Origin: Candidatus Nanopelagicales bacterium
GTDB lineage: Bacteria; Actinomycetota; Actinomycetes; S36-B12
Assembly: GCA_017857705.1 (NCBI GenBank)
Contig: JAFMCP010000006.1
Location: 1 to 46,517 of the forward strand
Reading direction: 5' to 3'
DNA length: 46,517 nt
Shown here: one piece after another, positions 23,083 through 32,825 of the stretch
Layout of the letters: each line of letters opens with the position of its first letter
Position numbering within the stretch: position 1 is the first letter of the stretch
Notes under the pieces: model-generated
Told to the model about the DNA's origin: nothing
Seen by the model: only the letters and a program-made list of their open reading frames with translations
The model's database searches: none
Program-made: the position numbers and the translations under genes

Positions 23083-25089
23083 ATGCATGTGCTTCCCCAC
23101 AATACAGGGCGTCCTGCCCTGCCTTCCTTGCGTGCGCTTCTGCGCGGTGGCGGAATTTTCGTATTCGCGAGTGCCTTAATTCTGCAGGCCAGTCCTGCAA
23201 CAGCAGATGGCAGCGGATGGCAATCAACCAACTGGACCGGCGTTTTGGCCGGGGCACCCGAGCCTGGTGTCGGCTTGCCTGCTGCACCGGTACCCGCTGG
23301 AGCCCCGGTTGCGCTGCCTGCTGAGTACGACATTCACCCCGAATATGAGGGACAGGCACAGTGCGACCCGGTTGCAAAACCAGGAACCCAGCGCTTTGCT
23401 GACTTGATAAAGGCAACGTACGGTCAAGATGAAGTGGTTTGGATCCCGCGTGACTGCGGAGTCGGTGGCCAAAGTGAGCACAAAGAAGGTCGCGCAATTG
23501 ACTGGATGGTCAATGTGCGATACGCACAGGATCGCGCAGAAGCGGAAGCGTTTCTCAATTGGCTAATGGGACCGGATCAATTTGGAGTTGAATACGGCAA
23601 TGCAATTCGACTTGGTGTTATGTACATCGGTTGGAATGACCGCATTTGGCGTGGTTACGACATTAAGAAAGGGTGGACCGAACTCAAAGGCTGTTTCGCA
23701 AAGCCGGAAAAAGGGTCGGACAACACCTGTCACCGCAATCACATTCACATCTCGCTGACATGGGATGGCGCATCAGGTCGAAGTTCCTTTTGGGACGGCA
23801 CTCCATTTAGCGCTCCATTTTGCCCACGAGATAAATCTTCAGCGGGTGGCGCTCCAGCTACTCGAGTCGGTGGAGTCGTTGCCGTTGATCAAGTTCGTGT
23901 TGTCGGGACTCGATCAGTCACTGGAATAAAAGAACGTTGTCGTTTGCAACAGGATCGCTGGAATGGTGACAGCAAGAGAATCTTTGCGAAAGTTACGGGT
24001 GTCGGGGGTGTCCCCGCTGATGGAGTTGCTGCAGTTCTTGTTCGTGTCTCTGCATTAGGCACCAATGCACCCACAACTTTGCGAGCGTGGGCCCCAGGCG
24101 CGAGTTCCAGTGTTCCCGTGGTTAAAGCGCCGATTAACTCTGACGCATCCGGGGATGCAATTATCCCTGTTGCAGCTAATGGAACTATTGCGATTGCTAC
24201 TACCGCAGGTGCCACCGATGTCACCGTGGACGTTTTAGGTTATTACCCCAATGGCACTGAAGTCGAAAACAAAGCTGAAGTGGTCGGCGACACGCTGGTG
24301 GCTCCAATGACCGAATTCGGGCCTGCGACCGCACCTGCTCCAGTACCAGAGGCACCGGCTTCTCCCACTTTGCCGACACCCGGTGCCGCACCCGAAGAAG
24401 GTGAGTTCATTGGTATTGGCGCCGAACTCGGTTACGAGTCGATAAGCCAAGGGGCTATTCAGCCCGGTGAAACTCGGACTGTGGCCCTTGCGGGGCTACC
24501 GGCCGAGGCAACGAGTGCTCTCGTCACCGTGACGACCAGCGAGTCCACGAAAAAGGGCAAACTTCGTATCGGTCAAATTAACGAGAAAGTTAATGCGGCT
24601 ACCGTCAAGGTGAGAAAGGCAAAAACTCGAACCGCAATTTTGGTTGTCCCAGTTGTAGGGGGCACAGTACAACTTTCGGCCTCTAAAAAGCCATCGGTAC
24701 AGGTGAAAGTAGAGGTATTGGGATACCAAATAAGTGCCGTTCCCCTGAAAGCTCGAGGTATGTCTGGAAAGAAACTCACTAAGTCACAATTTGACGGCAC
24801 CGAGGTGAAACTGGCTAAAGCGACGGGAATCGGTGATGTTCCCAAGAAACGAAAAAATGTGGCAGCGGTTATCTTGCGCGTCAAGACTAAGGGGAAAGGC
24901 GCAGATGGGCGCCTAGCGGCTTATGCGGTGGGTGGTGTTGACTACGGATCACGTTCGGCAACGATCACCTCGAAAGGCAAGACCACCTCCATAGTGGTTG
25001 CTGAAGTGGGGGACAAGGGGCTCGTTGCGCTTGCATCAAACGTTCCGACCAAGGCTTGGGTTACCGTGATTGGTTACATTAAGCGTTGA
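23083..25089 (+). CDS. Secreted modular protein: M15/ARB_07466-like N-terminal domain plus three divergent C-terminal beta-type repeats
   Basis: Signal-like N-terminus ending ASPATADG; CGVGGQSEHKEGRAIDWMV and CHRNHIHISLTWDG zinc-peptidase-like motifs; repeats ending VDVLGYY, VEVLGYQ, VTVIGYI. Confidence 0.8.
   Translation: MHVLPHNTGRPALPSLRALLRGGGIFVFASALILQASPATADGSGWQSTNWTGVLAGAPEPGVGLPAAPVPAGAPVALPAEYDIHPEYEGQAQCDPVAKPGTQRFADLIKATYGQDEVVWIPRDCGVGGQSEHKEGRAIDWMVNVRYAQDRAEAEAFLNWLMGPDQFGVEYGNAIRLGVMYIGWNDRIWRGYDIKKGWTELKGCFAKPEKGSDNTCHRNHIHISLTWDGASGRSSFWDGTPFSAPFCPRDKSSAGGAPATRVGGVVAVDQVRVVGTRSVTGIKERCRLQQDRWNGDSKRIFAKVTGVGGVPADGVAAVLVRVSALGTNAPTTLRAWAPGASSSVPVVKAPINSDASGDAIIPVAANGTIAIATTAGATDVTVDVLGYYPNGTEVENKAEVVGDTLVAPMTEFGPATAPAPVPEAPASPTLPTPGAAPEEGEFIGIGAELGYESISQGAIQPGETRTVALAGLPAEATSALVTVTTSESTKKGKLRIGQINEKVNAATVKVRKAKTRTAILVVPVVGGTVQLSASKKPSVQVKVEVLGYQISAVPLKARGMSGKKLTKSQFDGTEVKLAKATGIGDVPKKRKNVAAVILRVKTKGKGADGRLAAYAVGGVDYGSRSATITSKGKTTSIVVAEVGDKGLVALASNVPTKAWVTVIGYIKR
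23870..25086 (+). repeat. Three divergent protein-level tandem repeats (about 23870-24255, 24430-24735, 24739-25086)
   Basis: Each ends V-x-V-hydrophobic-GY; repeat 1 and 3 share VTGVGGVPADGVAAVLVRV / ATGIGDVPKKRKNVAAVILRV. Confidence 0.75.
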
Positions 25090-25124
25090 TTTTCACCATT
25101 TAATCCCGTGTTGGTGGTGGGGCC

Positions 25125-25139
25125 TAGACTGCATCAGTG
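25125..25139 (+). promoter_or_regulatory. Predicted leaderless promoter -10 TAGACT, N6, GTG of pcrA
   Basis: TAGACT 25125-25130 then gcatca then GTG 25137. Confidence 0.5.
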
Positions 25140-27425
25140 TCTGATTCGAGCCAATCCCAGTTATTCTCGCATCGAGGGGATCAATTACTCGAAGATCTCA
25201 ATCCTGCACAGCGTACGGCGGTTGAGCATCGGGGCAGCCCACTTTTGATTGTTGCTGGTGCAGGGTCAGGGAAAACTAGGGTTCTTACCCGCCGAATCGC
25301 ACATTTGCTGGCCACAGGGGATGCAACCCCTGGACAGATTCTCGCGATCACATTCACCAATAAAGCGGCTGCAGAGATGAAGGATCGAGTCGTCGAGATT
25401 GTTGGCCCAGCTGGTCGATCTATGTGGGTGTCAACATTTCACAGTGCATGCGTGCGTATTTTGCGCGCTGAGGCCCACCGACTCGGGGTCAAATCCAACT
25501 TCACTATTTATGACACCCAAGACTCACTGCGTCTCATCACTTTAATCCTGCGCGATTTAAACATCGATGCGAAGAATACTCGCCCACGCATGGTTCTTTC
25601 TCGGATCTCATCAGCTAAAAATGAGCTAATTGACCATGAAACTTTTCTGACAAACACCCAGTTATCCTCTGACAAGGATGCCGCAATTGAGTCGGTGATT
25701 GCTCAGATTTACCGCGAATATCAAAACCGCCTATCCTTAGCAAACGCATTTGATTTTGACGACCTCATTGGGTCAACCGTCGCCCTATTGCAACTTTTCC
25801 CCGAGGTGGCAAATATGTATCGGCGCCGATTCCGCCAGATCTTGGTTGACGAGTATCAGGACACCAACCACGCCCAGTACATGTTGATCAAGGAACTAGT
25901 CGGGACCATCGCAGCATCACCTGATTCTCCGCCACCGGGCGAATTGTGCGTGGTTGGTGACGCCGATCAATCAATTTACGCATTCCGTGGCGCCACGATT
26001 CGTAATATTGAGGAATTCGAGCGTGACTACCCCAATGCCACCACAATCCTCTTAGAACAAAACTATCGCTCGACCCAAACGATTCTGAGTGCAGCCAATG
26101 CGGTGATTGCGAAAAACACATCCCGCCGGGCTAAGAATTTGTGGACCGATTCGGGTGAAGGTGACCTGATCAAGGTTTACGTGGGAGATGACGAACATGA
26201 CGAAGCGTCATTCATTGCCCGTGAGATCGATCGGATGTCCGATGAAGGAATTTCGCGGCCGGGTGACACAGCTGTGTTTTATCGAACTAATGCGCAGTCG
26301 CGAGCGGTTGAAGAGATTTTTATTCGAACAGGAATGCCCTACAAGGTAGTGGGTGGTGTTCGCTTTTATGAACGCAAAGAAGTCCGAGATATTTTGGCCT
26401 ATCTGCGCACAATTGTTAACCCAGCGGACGAGGTCTCACTGCGCCGAATTCTCAATACGCCTAAGCGCGGGATCGGTGACCGCGCGGAAGCAATGATTGG
26501 CGCCTACGCCGAACGGGAACGCATAACCTTTTTTGAAAGCTTGCAGCGAGCGGCTGACGTGCCTGGACTTGCTACCCGTTCGGTCAGTGCCATCGCAAGT
26601 TTTGTTGAGTTGATGCAGGCGCTTCAGACCCTATTTGAATCGGGTACCGAACCAGCGCTGGTTGTTCAAGCGGCAATTGAACAAAGTGGTTATCTCGCTG
26701 AACTAAGAGCGTCAAATGATTTACAAGATGAAGGTCGAATTGAAAACCTTGCCGAACTCGAGTCGGTTGCGGCAGCCTTCCTAGTCGACAACCCTGAAGG
26801 AACGTTGATTGACTTTTTGGAAAACGTCGCATTGGTCGCCGACGCCGATTCGATCCCAGAAGGCGAGGATCATGGGGGTGTCGTCACACTGATGACCCTG
26901 CATACTGCCAAGGGACTTGAATTCCCGACCGTTTTTCTTACCGGTATGGAAGAGGGAATCTTCCCCCATTCACGCTCTCTGGGTGAAGCGCGTGAGTTGG
27001 AGGAGGAAAGGCGGCTCGCTTATGTAGGAATTACCCGTGCCCGTCAGCGCTTGTTCCTGAGTCGTTCCTTGACCCGGTCCTCGTGGGGGAGTCCGTCAGC
27101 CAATCCGCAAAGCCGTTTCCTCGATGAAATCCCAGAACAGCACCTGAAGTGGGAACGTGAAGCTCCACCAATGTTCGCCACGAGTTCAAGTTTTGGTTCT
27201 ACCAGTTGGTCAGGATCGGATTCTTCGCTCCACCGAGGCAGCAAAAGCGTCAGCGCAAGCACGATCTCACTTAGTGCAGGGGACCGCGTCACCCATGAAA
27301 AATTCGGCATGGGCACGGTGGTTGAAACCGGTGGAAGTGGAGACCGTGCTGATGCAACGATTGACTTCGGCGCCTCGGGGGTCAAGCGACTGTTGCTGCG
27401 TTACGCACCTGTTGAGAAGCTTTAG
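25137..27425 (+). CDS. pcrA: ATP-dependent DNA helicase, UvrD/PcrA family
   Basis: LNPAQRTAVEH Q-motif; AGAGSGKTRVLTRRIAHL; VDEYQDTN; VVGDADQSIYAFRGA; LMTLHTAKGLEFP. Confidence 0.97.
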   Translation: MSDSSQSQLFSHRGDQLLEDLNPAQRTAVEHRGSPLLIVAGAGSGKTRVLTRRIAHLLATGDATPGQILAITFTNKAAAEMKDRVVEIVGPAGRSMWVSTFHSACVRILRAEAHRLGVKSNFTIYDTQDSLRLITLILRDLNIDAKNTRPRMVLSRISSAKNELIDHETFLTNTQLSSDKDAAIESVIAQIYREYQNRLSLANAFDFDDLIGSTVALLQLFPEVANMYRRRFRQILVDEYQDTNHAQYMLIKELVGTIAASPDSPPPGELCVVGDADQSIYAFRGATIRNIEEFERDYPNATTILLEQNYRSTQTILSAANAVIAKNTSRRAKNLWTDSGEGDLIKVYVGDDEHDEASFIAREIDRMSDEGISRPGDTAVFYRTNAQSRAVEEIFIRTGMPYKVVGGVRFYERKEVRDILAYLRTIVNPADEVSLRRILNTPKRGIGDRAEAMIGAYAERERITFFESLQRAADVPGLATRSVSAIASFVELMQALQTLFESGTEPALVVQAAIEQSGYLAELRASNDLQDEGRIENLAELESVAAAFLVDNPEGTLIDFLENVALVADADSIPEGEDHGGVVTLMTLHTAKGLEFPTVFLTGMEEGIFPHSRSLGEARELEEERRLAYVGITRARQRLFLSRSLTRSSWGSPSANPQSRFLDEIPEQHLKWEREAPPMFATSSSFGSTSWSGSDSSLHRGSKSVSASTISLSAGDRVTHEKFGMGTVVETGGSGDRADATIDFGASGVKRLLLRYAPVEKL

Positions 27426-27433
27426 TAACTGGA

Positions 27434-28816
27434 TCAGTTGACTTTAGTTGCCTTGATGACAGCTGAGGCGACTGCGGGGGCAACATTGCTGTCGAAAACA
27501 CTGGGGACAATGTAAACGGGTGAGAGAGCTTTTTCGCTGACGCACTCAGCGATCGCCTTTGCAGAAGCAATAAGGACTTCGTCGGTTATCTCAACTGCAC
27601 CGCTGTCAAGTAGTCCACGGAAAATTCCCGGGAATGCAAGTACGTTGTTAATTTGATTCGGAAAGTCACTGCGTCCTGTAGCCACAACCCTGGCAAATTT
27701 AGCCGCTTCAATTGGATTGATTTCTGGGTCAGGGTTTGCCAGTGCGAAAACAATTGAATCCTTGGCCATCTTTTCAACGTCAGCTGCAGTGATCACATTA
27801 GGTTGAGAAACACCAATAAAGACATCAGCACCAACCAGCGCCTGCGTGAGTGCGCCTTCGAACCCACTCAAGTTGGTGCGTTTCGCTAGTTCGGTGCGAT
27901 CGGGGTCAAGATCGGTTCTGCTGGTTGAGACAGCTCCTTTTGAGTCGAACAACGTGATGTTTTCGACGCCCGCATGAAGTAATAACTGCGCAACTGCAGC
28001 ACCTGCTGCACCCGCGCCTGACATGATAATTTTCAACGACGAGAGGTCCTTCTTTACCAATTTTGATGCGTTAATCAGTGCGGCCAACACAACAACAGCT
28101 GTGCCGTGTTGGTCATCGTGAAAAACTGGAATATTCAGGCGTTCGCGCAGTCTGCGTTCGACCTCAAAGCAACGCGGTGCTGAAATATCCTCGAGGTTGA
28201 TCCCTCCGAATCCAGGGGCAATAATTTCAACCGTTCGTACGATTTCATCAACATCTTGGGTGTCGAGGCAGATTGGCCATGCATCGACGTTGGCGAATTT
28301 CTTAAAGAGCGCAGCTTTGCCCTCCATGACCGGCATGGAAGCTTCTGGGCCAATATTCCCCAGGCCAAGAACCGCAGATCCATCGGTTACGACAGCAACA
28401 GTATTGCGTTTGATGGTCAGATTTCGAGCATCAGAAGGGTTGTCCGCGATGGCAAGACACACTCGGGCCACCCCGGGGGTGTAGGCGCGAGCTAAGTCGG
28501 TCCGGTTGCGCATCGGGACTTTGATGCCAACCTCAATTTTCCCGCCCAGATGAACAAGGAAAACCGAGTCACTGACTTTGTCGACTTTGCATCCTTCAAT
28601 GCCATTGAGGATTTCCCGGATTGACTCCGCGTGGTCTGTGTCATGTACTAGCGCGCTGAGGTCGACCACTGTGGTCTCAGTACCAGGGTCGGAGACGTCT
28701 AGGCCTGTGATGACGCCACCGGCATCGCTCACAGCCGCAATAATTTTCCCAGAAGCGTGCAGTTCGGGTGTGACGTGCATTCGAATGGTGATCGAGTAGC
28801 CGGTTGCCTGTGTCAT
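27434..28816 (-). CDS. NAD(P)-dependent malic enzyme with N-terminal ACT domain (start corrected to 28816)
   Basis: YTPGVARVCLAIA; VTDGSAVLGLGNIGPEASMPVMEGKAALFKKF; DDQHGTAVVVLAALINA. Confidence 0.95.
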   Translation of the reverse strand: MTQATGYSITIRMHVTPELHASGKIIAAVSDAGGVITGLDVSDPGTETTVVDLSALVHDTDHAESIREILNGIEGCKVDKVSDSVFLVHLGGKIEVGIKVPMRNRTDLARAYTPGVARVCLAIADNPSDARNLTIKRNTVAVVTDGSAVLGLGNIGPEASMPVMEGKAALFKKFANVDAWPICLDTQDVDEIVRTVEIIAPGFGGINLEDISAPRCFEVERRLRERLNIPVFHDDQHGTAVVVLAALINASKLVKKDLSSLKIIMSGAGAAGAAVAQLLLHAGVENITLFDSKGAVSTSRTDLDPDRTELAKRTNLSGFEGALTQALVGADVFIGVSQPNVITAADVEKMAKDSIVFALANPDPEINPIEAAKFARVVATGRSDFPNQINNVLAFPGIFRGLLDSGAVEITDEVLIASAKAIAECVSEKALSPVYIVPSVFDSNVAPAVASAVIKATKVN

Positions 28817-28829
28817 GGCTATCAGCCTA
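28814..28829 (-). promoter_or_regulatory. Predicted leaderless promoter -10 TAGGCT (minus), N7, ATG of malic enzyme
   Basis: AGCCTA 28824-28829, N7, CAT 28814-28816. Confidence 0.5.
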
Positions 28830-28883
28830 CGACCGGTGTAATTCAAGGGGTTGAGGGCTATGAAGAGTATTTTTCTAGAGCGA

Positions 28884-28899
28884 TAGCATTCTCCCCATG
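28884..28899 (+). promoter_or_regulatory. Predicted leaderless promoter -10 TAGCAT, N7, ATG
   Basis: TAGCAT 28884-28889, N7, ATG 28897. Confidence 0.5.
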
Positions 28900-29307
28900 A
28901 GTACAGAGGAACGTCCGATCCGAGTGGTAATTGCGAAACCCGGATTAGACGGCCACGACCGTGGTGCAAAAGTAATTGCCCGAGCATTGCGTGATGCTGG
29001 GTGTGAAGTTATCTACACGGGACTGCACCAAACACCCGTGGCAATTGCCGCGACTGCAGTTCAAGAGGACGCCGACGTGATCGGAATTTCAATTCTTTCG
29101 GGAGCGCATCTCACTCTCTTCCCGGAATTATTGAATGAATTGGCTGCGGCAGGTGCGGCAGATATCGTCGTTTTCGGCGGTGGAATCATTCCTGAAGCTG
29201 ATATTCCTGTCCTCAAATCAGCAGGTGTTGCAGAAATCTTTACCCCGGGAACAACAACCCAGTCGGTCGTGGATTGGGTAAACGAGCACGTCTCGGCACG
29301 CCGCTAG
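28897..29307 (+). CDS. Stand-alone cobalamin-binding protein (methylmalonyl-CoA mutase C-terminal-domain / small-subunit like)
   Basis: [39 protein letters not shown]; DxHxxG B12 motif; SGAHLTLFP. Confidence 0.92.
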   Translation: MSTEERPIRVVIAKPGLDGHDRGAKVIARALRDAGCEVIYTGLHQTPVAIAATAVQEDADVIGISILSGAHLTLFPELLNELAAAGAADIVVFGGGIIPEADIPVLKSAGVAEIFTPGTTTQSVVDWVNEHVSARR

Positions 29308-29419
29308 CCGGTAGTGCGTGCAAGATCACACAGATAGTGTCCAAAATCAGGTCAGCGGGTCAATAGGCTTAGGCGGCACGCCGGGCGTGGATTAAATCAT
29401 CATGAATTAGGGAGTTTTT

Positions 29420-30592
29420 GTGGATCTGTACGAATACCAAGCCAAGGAACTTTTCGGAAAGCATGGGCTCCCCATTACCGCTGGTGATGTCGCGCTTGAT
29501 GTTGACGGAGCCGTTGCGATCGCTGAATCCATTAATGGCCCAGTGGTCGTAAAAGCTCAGGTAAAAGTGGGTGGCCGTGGCAAAGCAGGTGGAGTGAAGC
29601 TTGCAAAAAACCCAGCGGAGACGCGCGAGATTGCTGGAGCGATTTTGGGCATGGACATTAAGGGTCACACCGTCCACAAGGTGCTCGTAGCCCACGCCGC
29701 AGATATTGCCGAGGAATACTACGTCTCGTTTTTGCTTGATCGGGCTAACCGTTCATTCTTGGCAATGGCCAGTGTCGAGGGTGGCGTCGAGATCGAGGAA
29801 GTTGCCGTCAACAACCCTGAGGCACTCGCAAAAATCAGGGTCGACGCCTTAGAGGGTGTCACACCGGAAAAGGCCCGCGAGATTGCCGCAGCAGCAAAAT
29901 TTGACGAGGCGATTCAAGGACAGGTTGCCGACATTCTGGTCAAATTGTGGGAAGTCATGGTTGCTGAAGACGCAACTCTCGTTGAAGTAAATCCCCTGGT
30001 TCTTACTCCGACAGGTGAGGTGCTCGCGCTCGACGGCAAAGTAACGATCGATGACAACGCTGGCTACCGTCAACCTGACCATGCAGCTTTTGATGACTCG
30101 GCCGCCGATGACATTGAAACCCGCGCAAAAGCAATGGATCTGAACTACGTCAAACTCCAAGGCGACGTGGGAATCATCGGAAACGGTGCCGGTTTAGTCA
30201 TGAGCACCCTCGACGTTGTTGCATACGCAGGAGAGGAGTTTGGTGGCATAAAGCCGGCGAACTTCCTTGACATTGGTGGTGGAGCGTCGGCTGAGGTCAT
30301 GGCAAACGGTCTCGACATTGTTCTCAATGACCCCGAAGTCCAAGCGGTCTTTGTCAATATCTTCGGCGGTATTACTGCATGCGATGCAGTGGCCAACGGG
30401 ATTCTGCAAGCAGTTGATCAACTTGGAGACAGTGTTACCAAGCCGATCGTCGCTCGCATTGACGGAAATAACGCTGTTGAAGGCAGGGCAATTCTCAACA
30501 AAGCAAATCACAAATTTATTGAACTAGTTGACACCATGGACGCAGCAGCGCGCCGGGTGGCTGAACTCGCAGCAGCTCGAAAGGGAGCGTAA
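29420..30592 (+). CDS. sucC: Succinate-CoA ligase (ADP-forming) beta subunit
   Basis: [52 protein letters not shown]. Confidence 0.97.
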   Translation: MDLYEYQAKELFGKHGLPITAGDVALDVDGAVAIAESINGPVVVKAQVKVGGRGKAGGVKLAKNPAETREIAGAILGMDIKGHTVHKVLVAHAADIAEEYYVSFLLDRANRSFLAMASVEGGVEIEEVAVNNPEALAKIRVDALEGVTPEKAREIAAAAKFDEAIQGQVADILVKLWEVMVAEDATLVEVNPLVLTPTGEVLALDGKVTIDDNAGYRQPDHAAFDDSAADDIETRAKAMDLNYVKLQGDVGIIGNGAGLVMSTLDVVAYAGEEFGGIKPANFLDIGGGASAEVMANGLDIVLNDPEVQAVFVNIFGGITACDAVANGILQAVDQLGDSVTKPIVARIDGNNAVEGRAILNKANHKFIELVDTMDAAARRVAELAAARKGA

Positions 30593-30596
30593 TCCA

Positions 30597-31463
30597 ATGG
30601 CAATTTGGCTCAATGAAGATAGCAAAATTCTTGTTCAGGGAATGACCGGATCCGAGGGCACAAAACACACGCGCCGAATGGTTGCAAGTGGAGCCAAGGT
30701 CGTTGCAGGAGTTACACCCGGCAAAGCAGGCGCTGATGTTGACGGGATTCCGGTTTTCAACGACGTTGCAAGTGCAATGGCGGCAACCGGTGCGAATGTC
30801 TCTGTGGTTTTCGTGCCACCCAAGTTTGCCAAGGCTGCAGTTGAAGAAGCTGTTGATGCAAAAATACCGCTCTGCGTTGTGATCACCGAAGGAATTCCCG
30901 TTCATGACACCGCGCAGTTCTTCCAATACGCGGTGAATGCGGGAACCACGAGGATTATTGGACCGAACTGTCCAGGAATCATTAGCCCAGGTGCATCAAA
31001 TGCAGGGATTATTCCGTCTGACATTACTAAGCCGGGTCGAATCGGGCTGGTCTCAAAGTCAGGAACTCTGACTTACCAAATGATGTACGAGCTCCGTGAT
31101 TTTGGCTTCTCCACCTGTGTAGGAATTGGTGGCGACCCCATCATTGGAACAACCCACATTGATGCACTCGAGGCATTTCAAAATGACCCCGATACCGACG
31201 CAATCGTCATGATCGGCGAAATTGGTGGCGATGCGGAAGAGCGGGCCGCAGCCTACATAAAAGAGCATGTCACCAAGCCTGTAGTCGGCTACGTCGCCGG
31301 TTTTACTGCGCCAGAAGGAAAGACAATGGGTCACGCGGGAGCGATCGTTTCCGGTTCATCGGGGACAGCTGTTGCGAAAGCGGAAGCACTAGAAGCAGCA
31401 GGAGTAAAAGTGGGCCGCACGCCAAGTGCAGCTGCTGAGCTGATGCGCAAGATTCTGTCCTAA
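30597..31463 (+). CDS. sucD: Succinate-CoA ligase alpha subunit (start corrected to 30597)
   Basis: [58 protein letters not shown]. Confidence 0.97.
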   Translation: MAIWLNEDSKILVQGMTGSEGTKHTRRMVASGAKVVAGVTPGKAGADVDGIPVFNDVASAMAATGANVSVVFVPPKFAKAAVEEAVDAKIPLCVVITEGIPVHDTAQFFQYAVNAGTTRIIGPNCPGIISPGASNAGIIPSDITKPGRIGLVSKSGTLTYQMMYELRDFGFSTCVGIGGDPIIGTTHIDALEAFQNDPDTDAIVMIGEIGGDAEERAAAYIKEHVTKPVVGYVAGFTAPEGKTMGHAGAIVSGSSGTAVAKAEALEAAGVKVGRTPSAAAELMRKILS

Positions 31464-31474
31464 GCGGCTGTGTG

Positions 31475-31496
31475 CCTTGGTCGAAAATGGCCAAGG
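31475..31496 (+). other. Hairpin in sucD to DUF6350-like spacer, no U-tract
   Basis: CCTTGGTC-GAAAAT-GGCCAAGG. Confidence 0.7.
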
Positions 31497-31502
31497 GAAA
31501 GG

Positions 31503-31517
31503 TAGATTGTGCTTGTG
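31503..31517 (+). promoter_or_regulatory. Predicted leaderless promoter -10 TAGATT, N6, GTG (31515)
   Basis: TAGATT 31503-31508, gtgctt, GTG 31515. Confidence 0.45.
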
Positions 31518-32825
31518 AATCAGCAGGCACCGCCAGAGATGGGAACACCTGCGCAGGAAGCGGAAGTAAGTGAAACGCCTTCTGAAATGGTATTAGGCGG
31601 AACCAGAAATCGAATAGTGGGTTTGACCAGTAAACCTGCGGTGAGCTCAATAACTTGGTCAATCATTTTTTGTTGTTCGGTAATCGTTGTAACAGTTACT
31701 CTTGCATCCCTCATTTTATTGCCGACTTTGTTTTTTGGCGGTGATCGTCCATCCACTGTCAAAGGGTATCTAGATGCGGTCACTTGGGGTTGGCTATTAA
31801 TGAATGGCGTACCACCAAAACTGGGTTCGGCCACCATCACCTTGGTTCCATGGGGTCTGGCAATAATCCCGTGGGCATTACTGTTTCGCGCCGGCAGGTC
31901 GTTCTCGCTTCGCACCACTAAGGGAACACAATGGCGGGTACTCGGTGGAGTCACAATGGTGGTGATCTATGTAGGGGCGATAGTTGCAGCTGCCCACTTC
32001 ACCACCTCAATCAATGTTTCGTTCAATGATTGGTGGGCTCTTAGCGTGTCATTCGTCATTGGCGTTAGTGCCGTGACAGTAGGGGTTCTTAGTGGCGCCA
32101 ACACCCAATTGGGTTTAAGAATTCCGGCCCTTGCAATGTTCGTGTTGAAAAGGGGTGTTGCTGCTGCAGCAACGTTTATTGGAGTTGCCTCGCTCCTTCT
32201 TGCGCTGCGCCTTCTCGTTAATTTTGACGTAGCAATGGATTTATTTAGGGGCCTAAATCCTGGGTGGAGCGGATTTTTGGCAATGCTGGCTCTCACCATT
32301 GGATATCTACCCGTGCTTGTTACCTGGAGCGCCGCTTATATTGTTGGCGCAGGTTTTAGCATTGGACCGGATGTAGTGGTTTCCCCGTTCATTCCGGTGA
32401 CCGCTCCCACTCAACTACCACCATTTCCGCCACTAGTTGCCATCCCTGAAACTGCAGGGGCCCTGGTGTGGCTGCTTCCACTATTTGTAATTTCGATCGG
32501 TGTGGTTTGGGGTATTGGAATCTCAAAAAGCCTGGGAAAAGAAAGCGCGATGGTTCGCTCGGTTATCGGTTTGGCGGTGGCATTTGTGGGAGCCGTGATT
32601 TTTTATGTTCTTGCATTAATGTCTCTCGGGAATTTGGGTGATGTTCGCCTAGTTTCATTGGGTCCTGATCCATTGTTGTCGGCCTCACTCCTATGGATTT
32701 TGCTGGCCGTTGGTATCACTCCAACGGCCGTACTGCCGGCAAAAACATTTGTACGAAACCGCCGAGTGAAAATTTCGATAGTCCCAGAGCCTCAACTCGG
32801 TGAAGTACAGCGCACTCATGAGTAG
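31515..32825 (+). CDS. Multi-pass membrane protein, DUF6350-like
   Basis: About 8-9 hydrophobic segments; position between sucD and purN as in other actinobacteria. Confidence 0.72.
   Translation: MNQQAPPEMGTPAQEAEVSETPSEMVLGGTRNRIVGLTSKPAVSSITWSIIFCCSVIVVTVTLASLILLPTLFFGGDRPSTVKGYLDAVTWGWLLMNGVPPKLGSATITLVPWGLAIIPWALLFRAGRSFSLRTTKGTQWRVLGGVTMVVIYVGAIVAAAHFTTSINVSFNDWWALSVSFVIGVSAVTVGVLSGANTQLGLRIPALAMFVLKRGVAAAATFIGVASLLLALRLLVNFDVAMDLFRGLNPGWSGFLAMLALTIGYLPVLVTWSAAYIVGAGFSIGPDVVVSPFIPVTAPTQLPPFPPLVAIPETAGALVWLLPLFVISIGVVWGIGISKSLGKESAMVRSVIGLAVAFVGAVIFYVLALMSLGNLGDVRLVSLGPDPLLSASLLWILLAVGITPTAVLPAKTFVRNRRVKISIVPEPQLGEVQRTHE

Noticed and set aside
23039-23497. Antisense ORF over the 5' part of the secreted protein gene
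   Set aside because: No motifs; the sense frame has a signal-like N-terminus and conserved metal motifs
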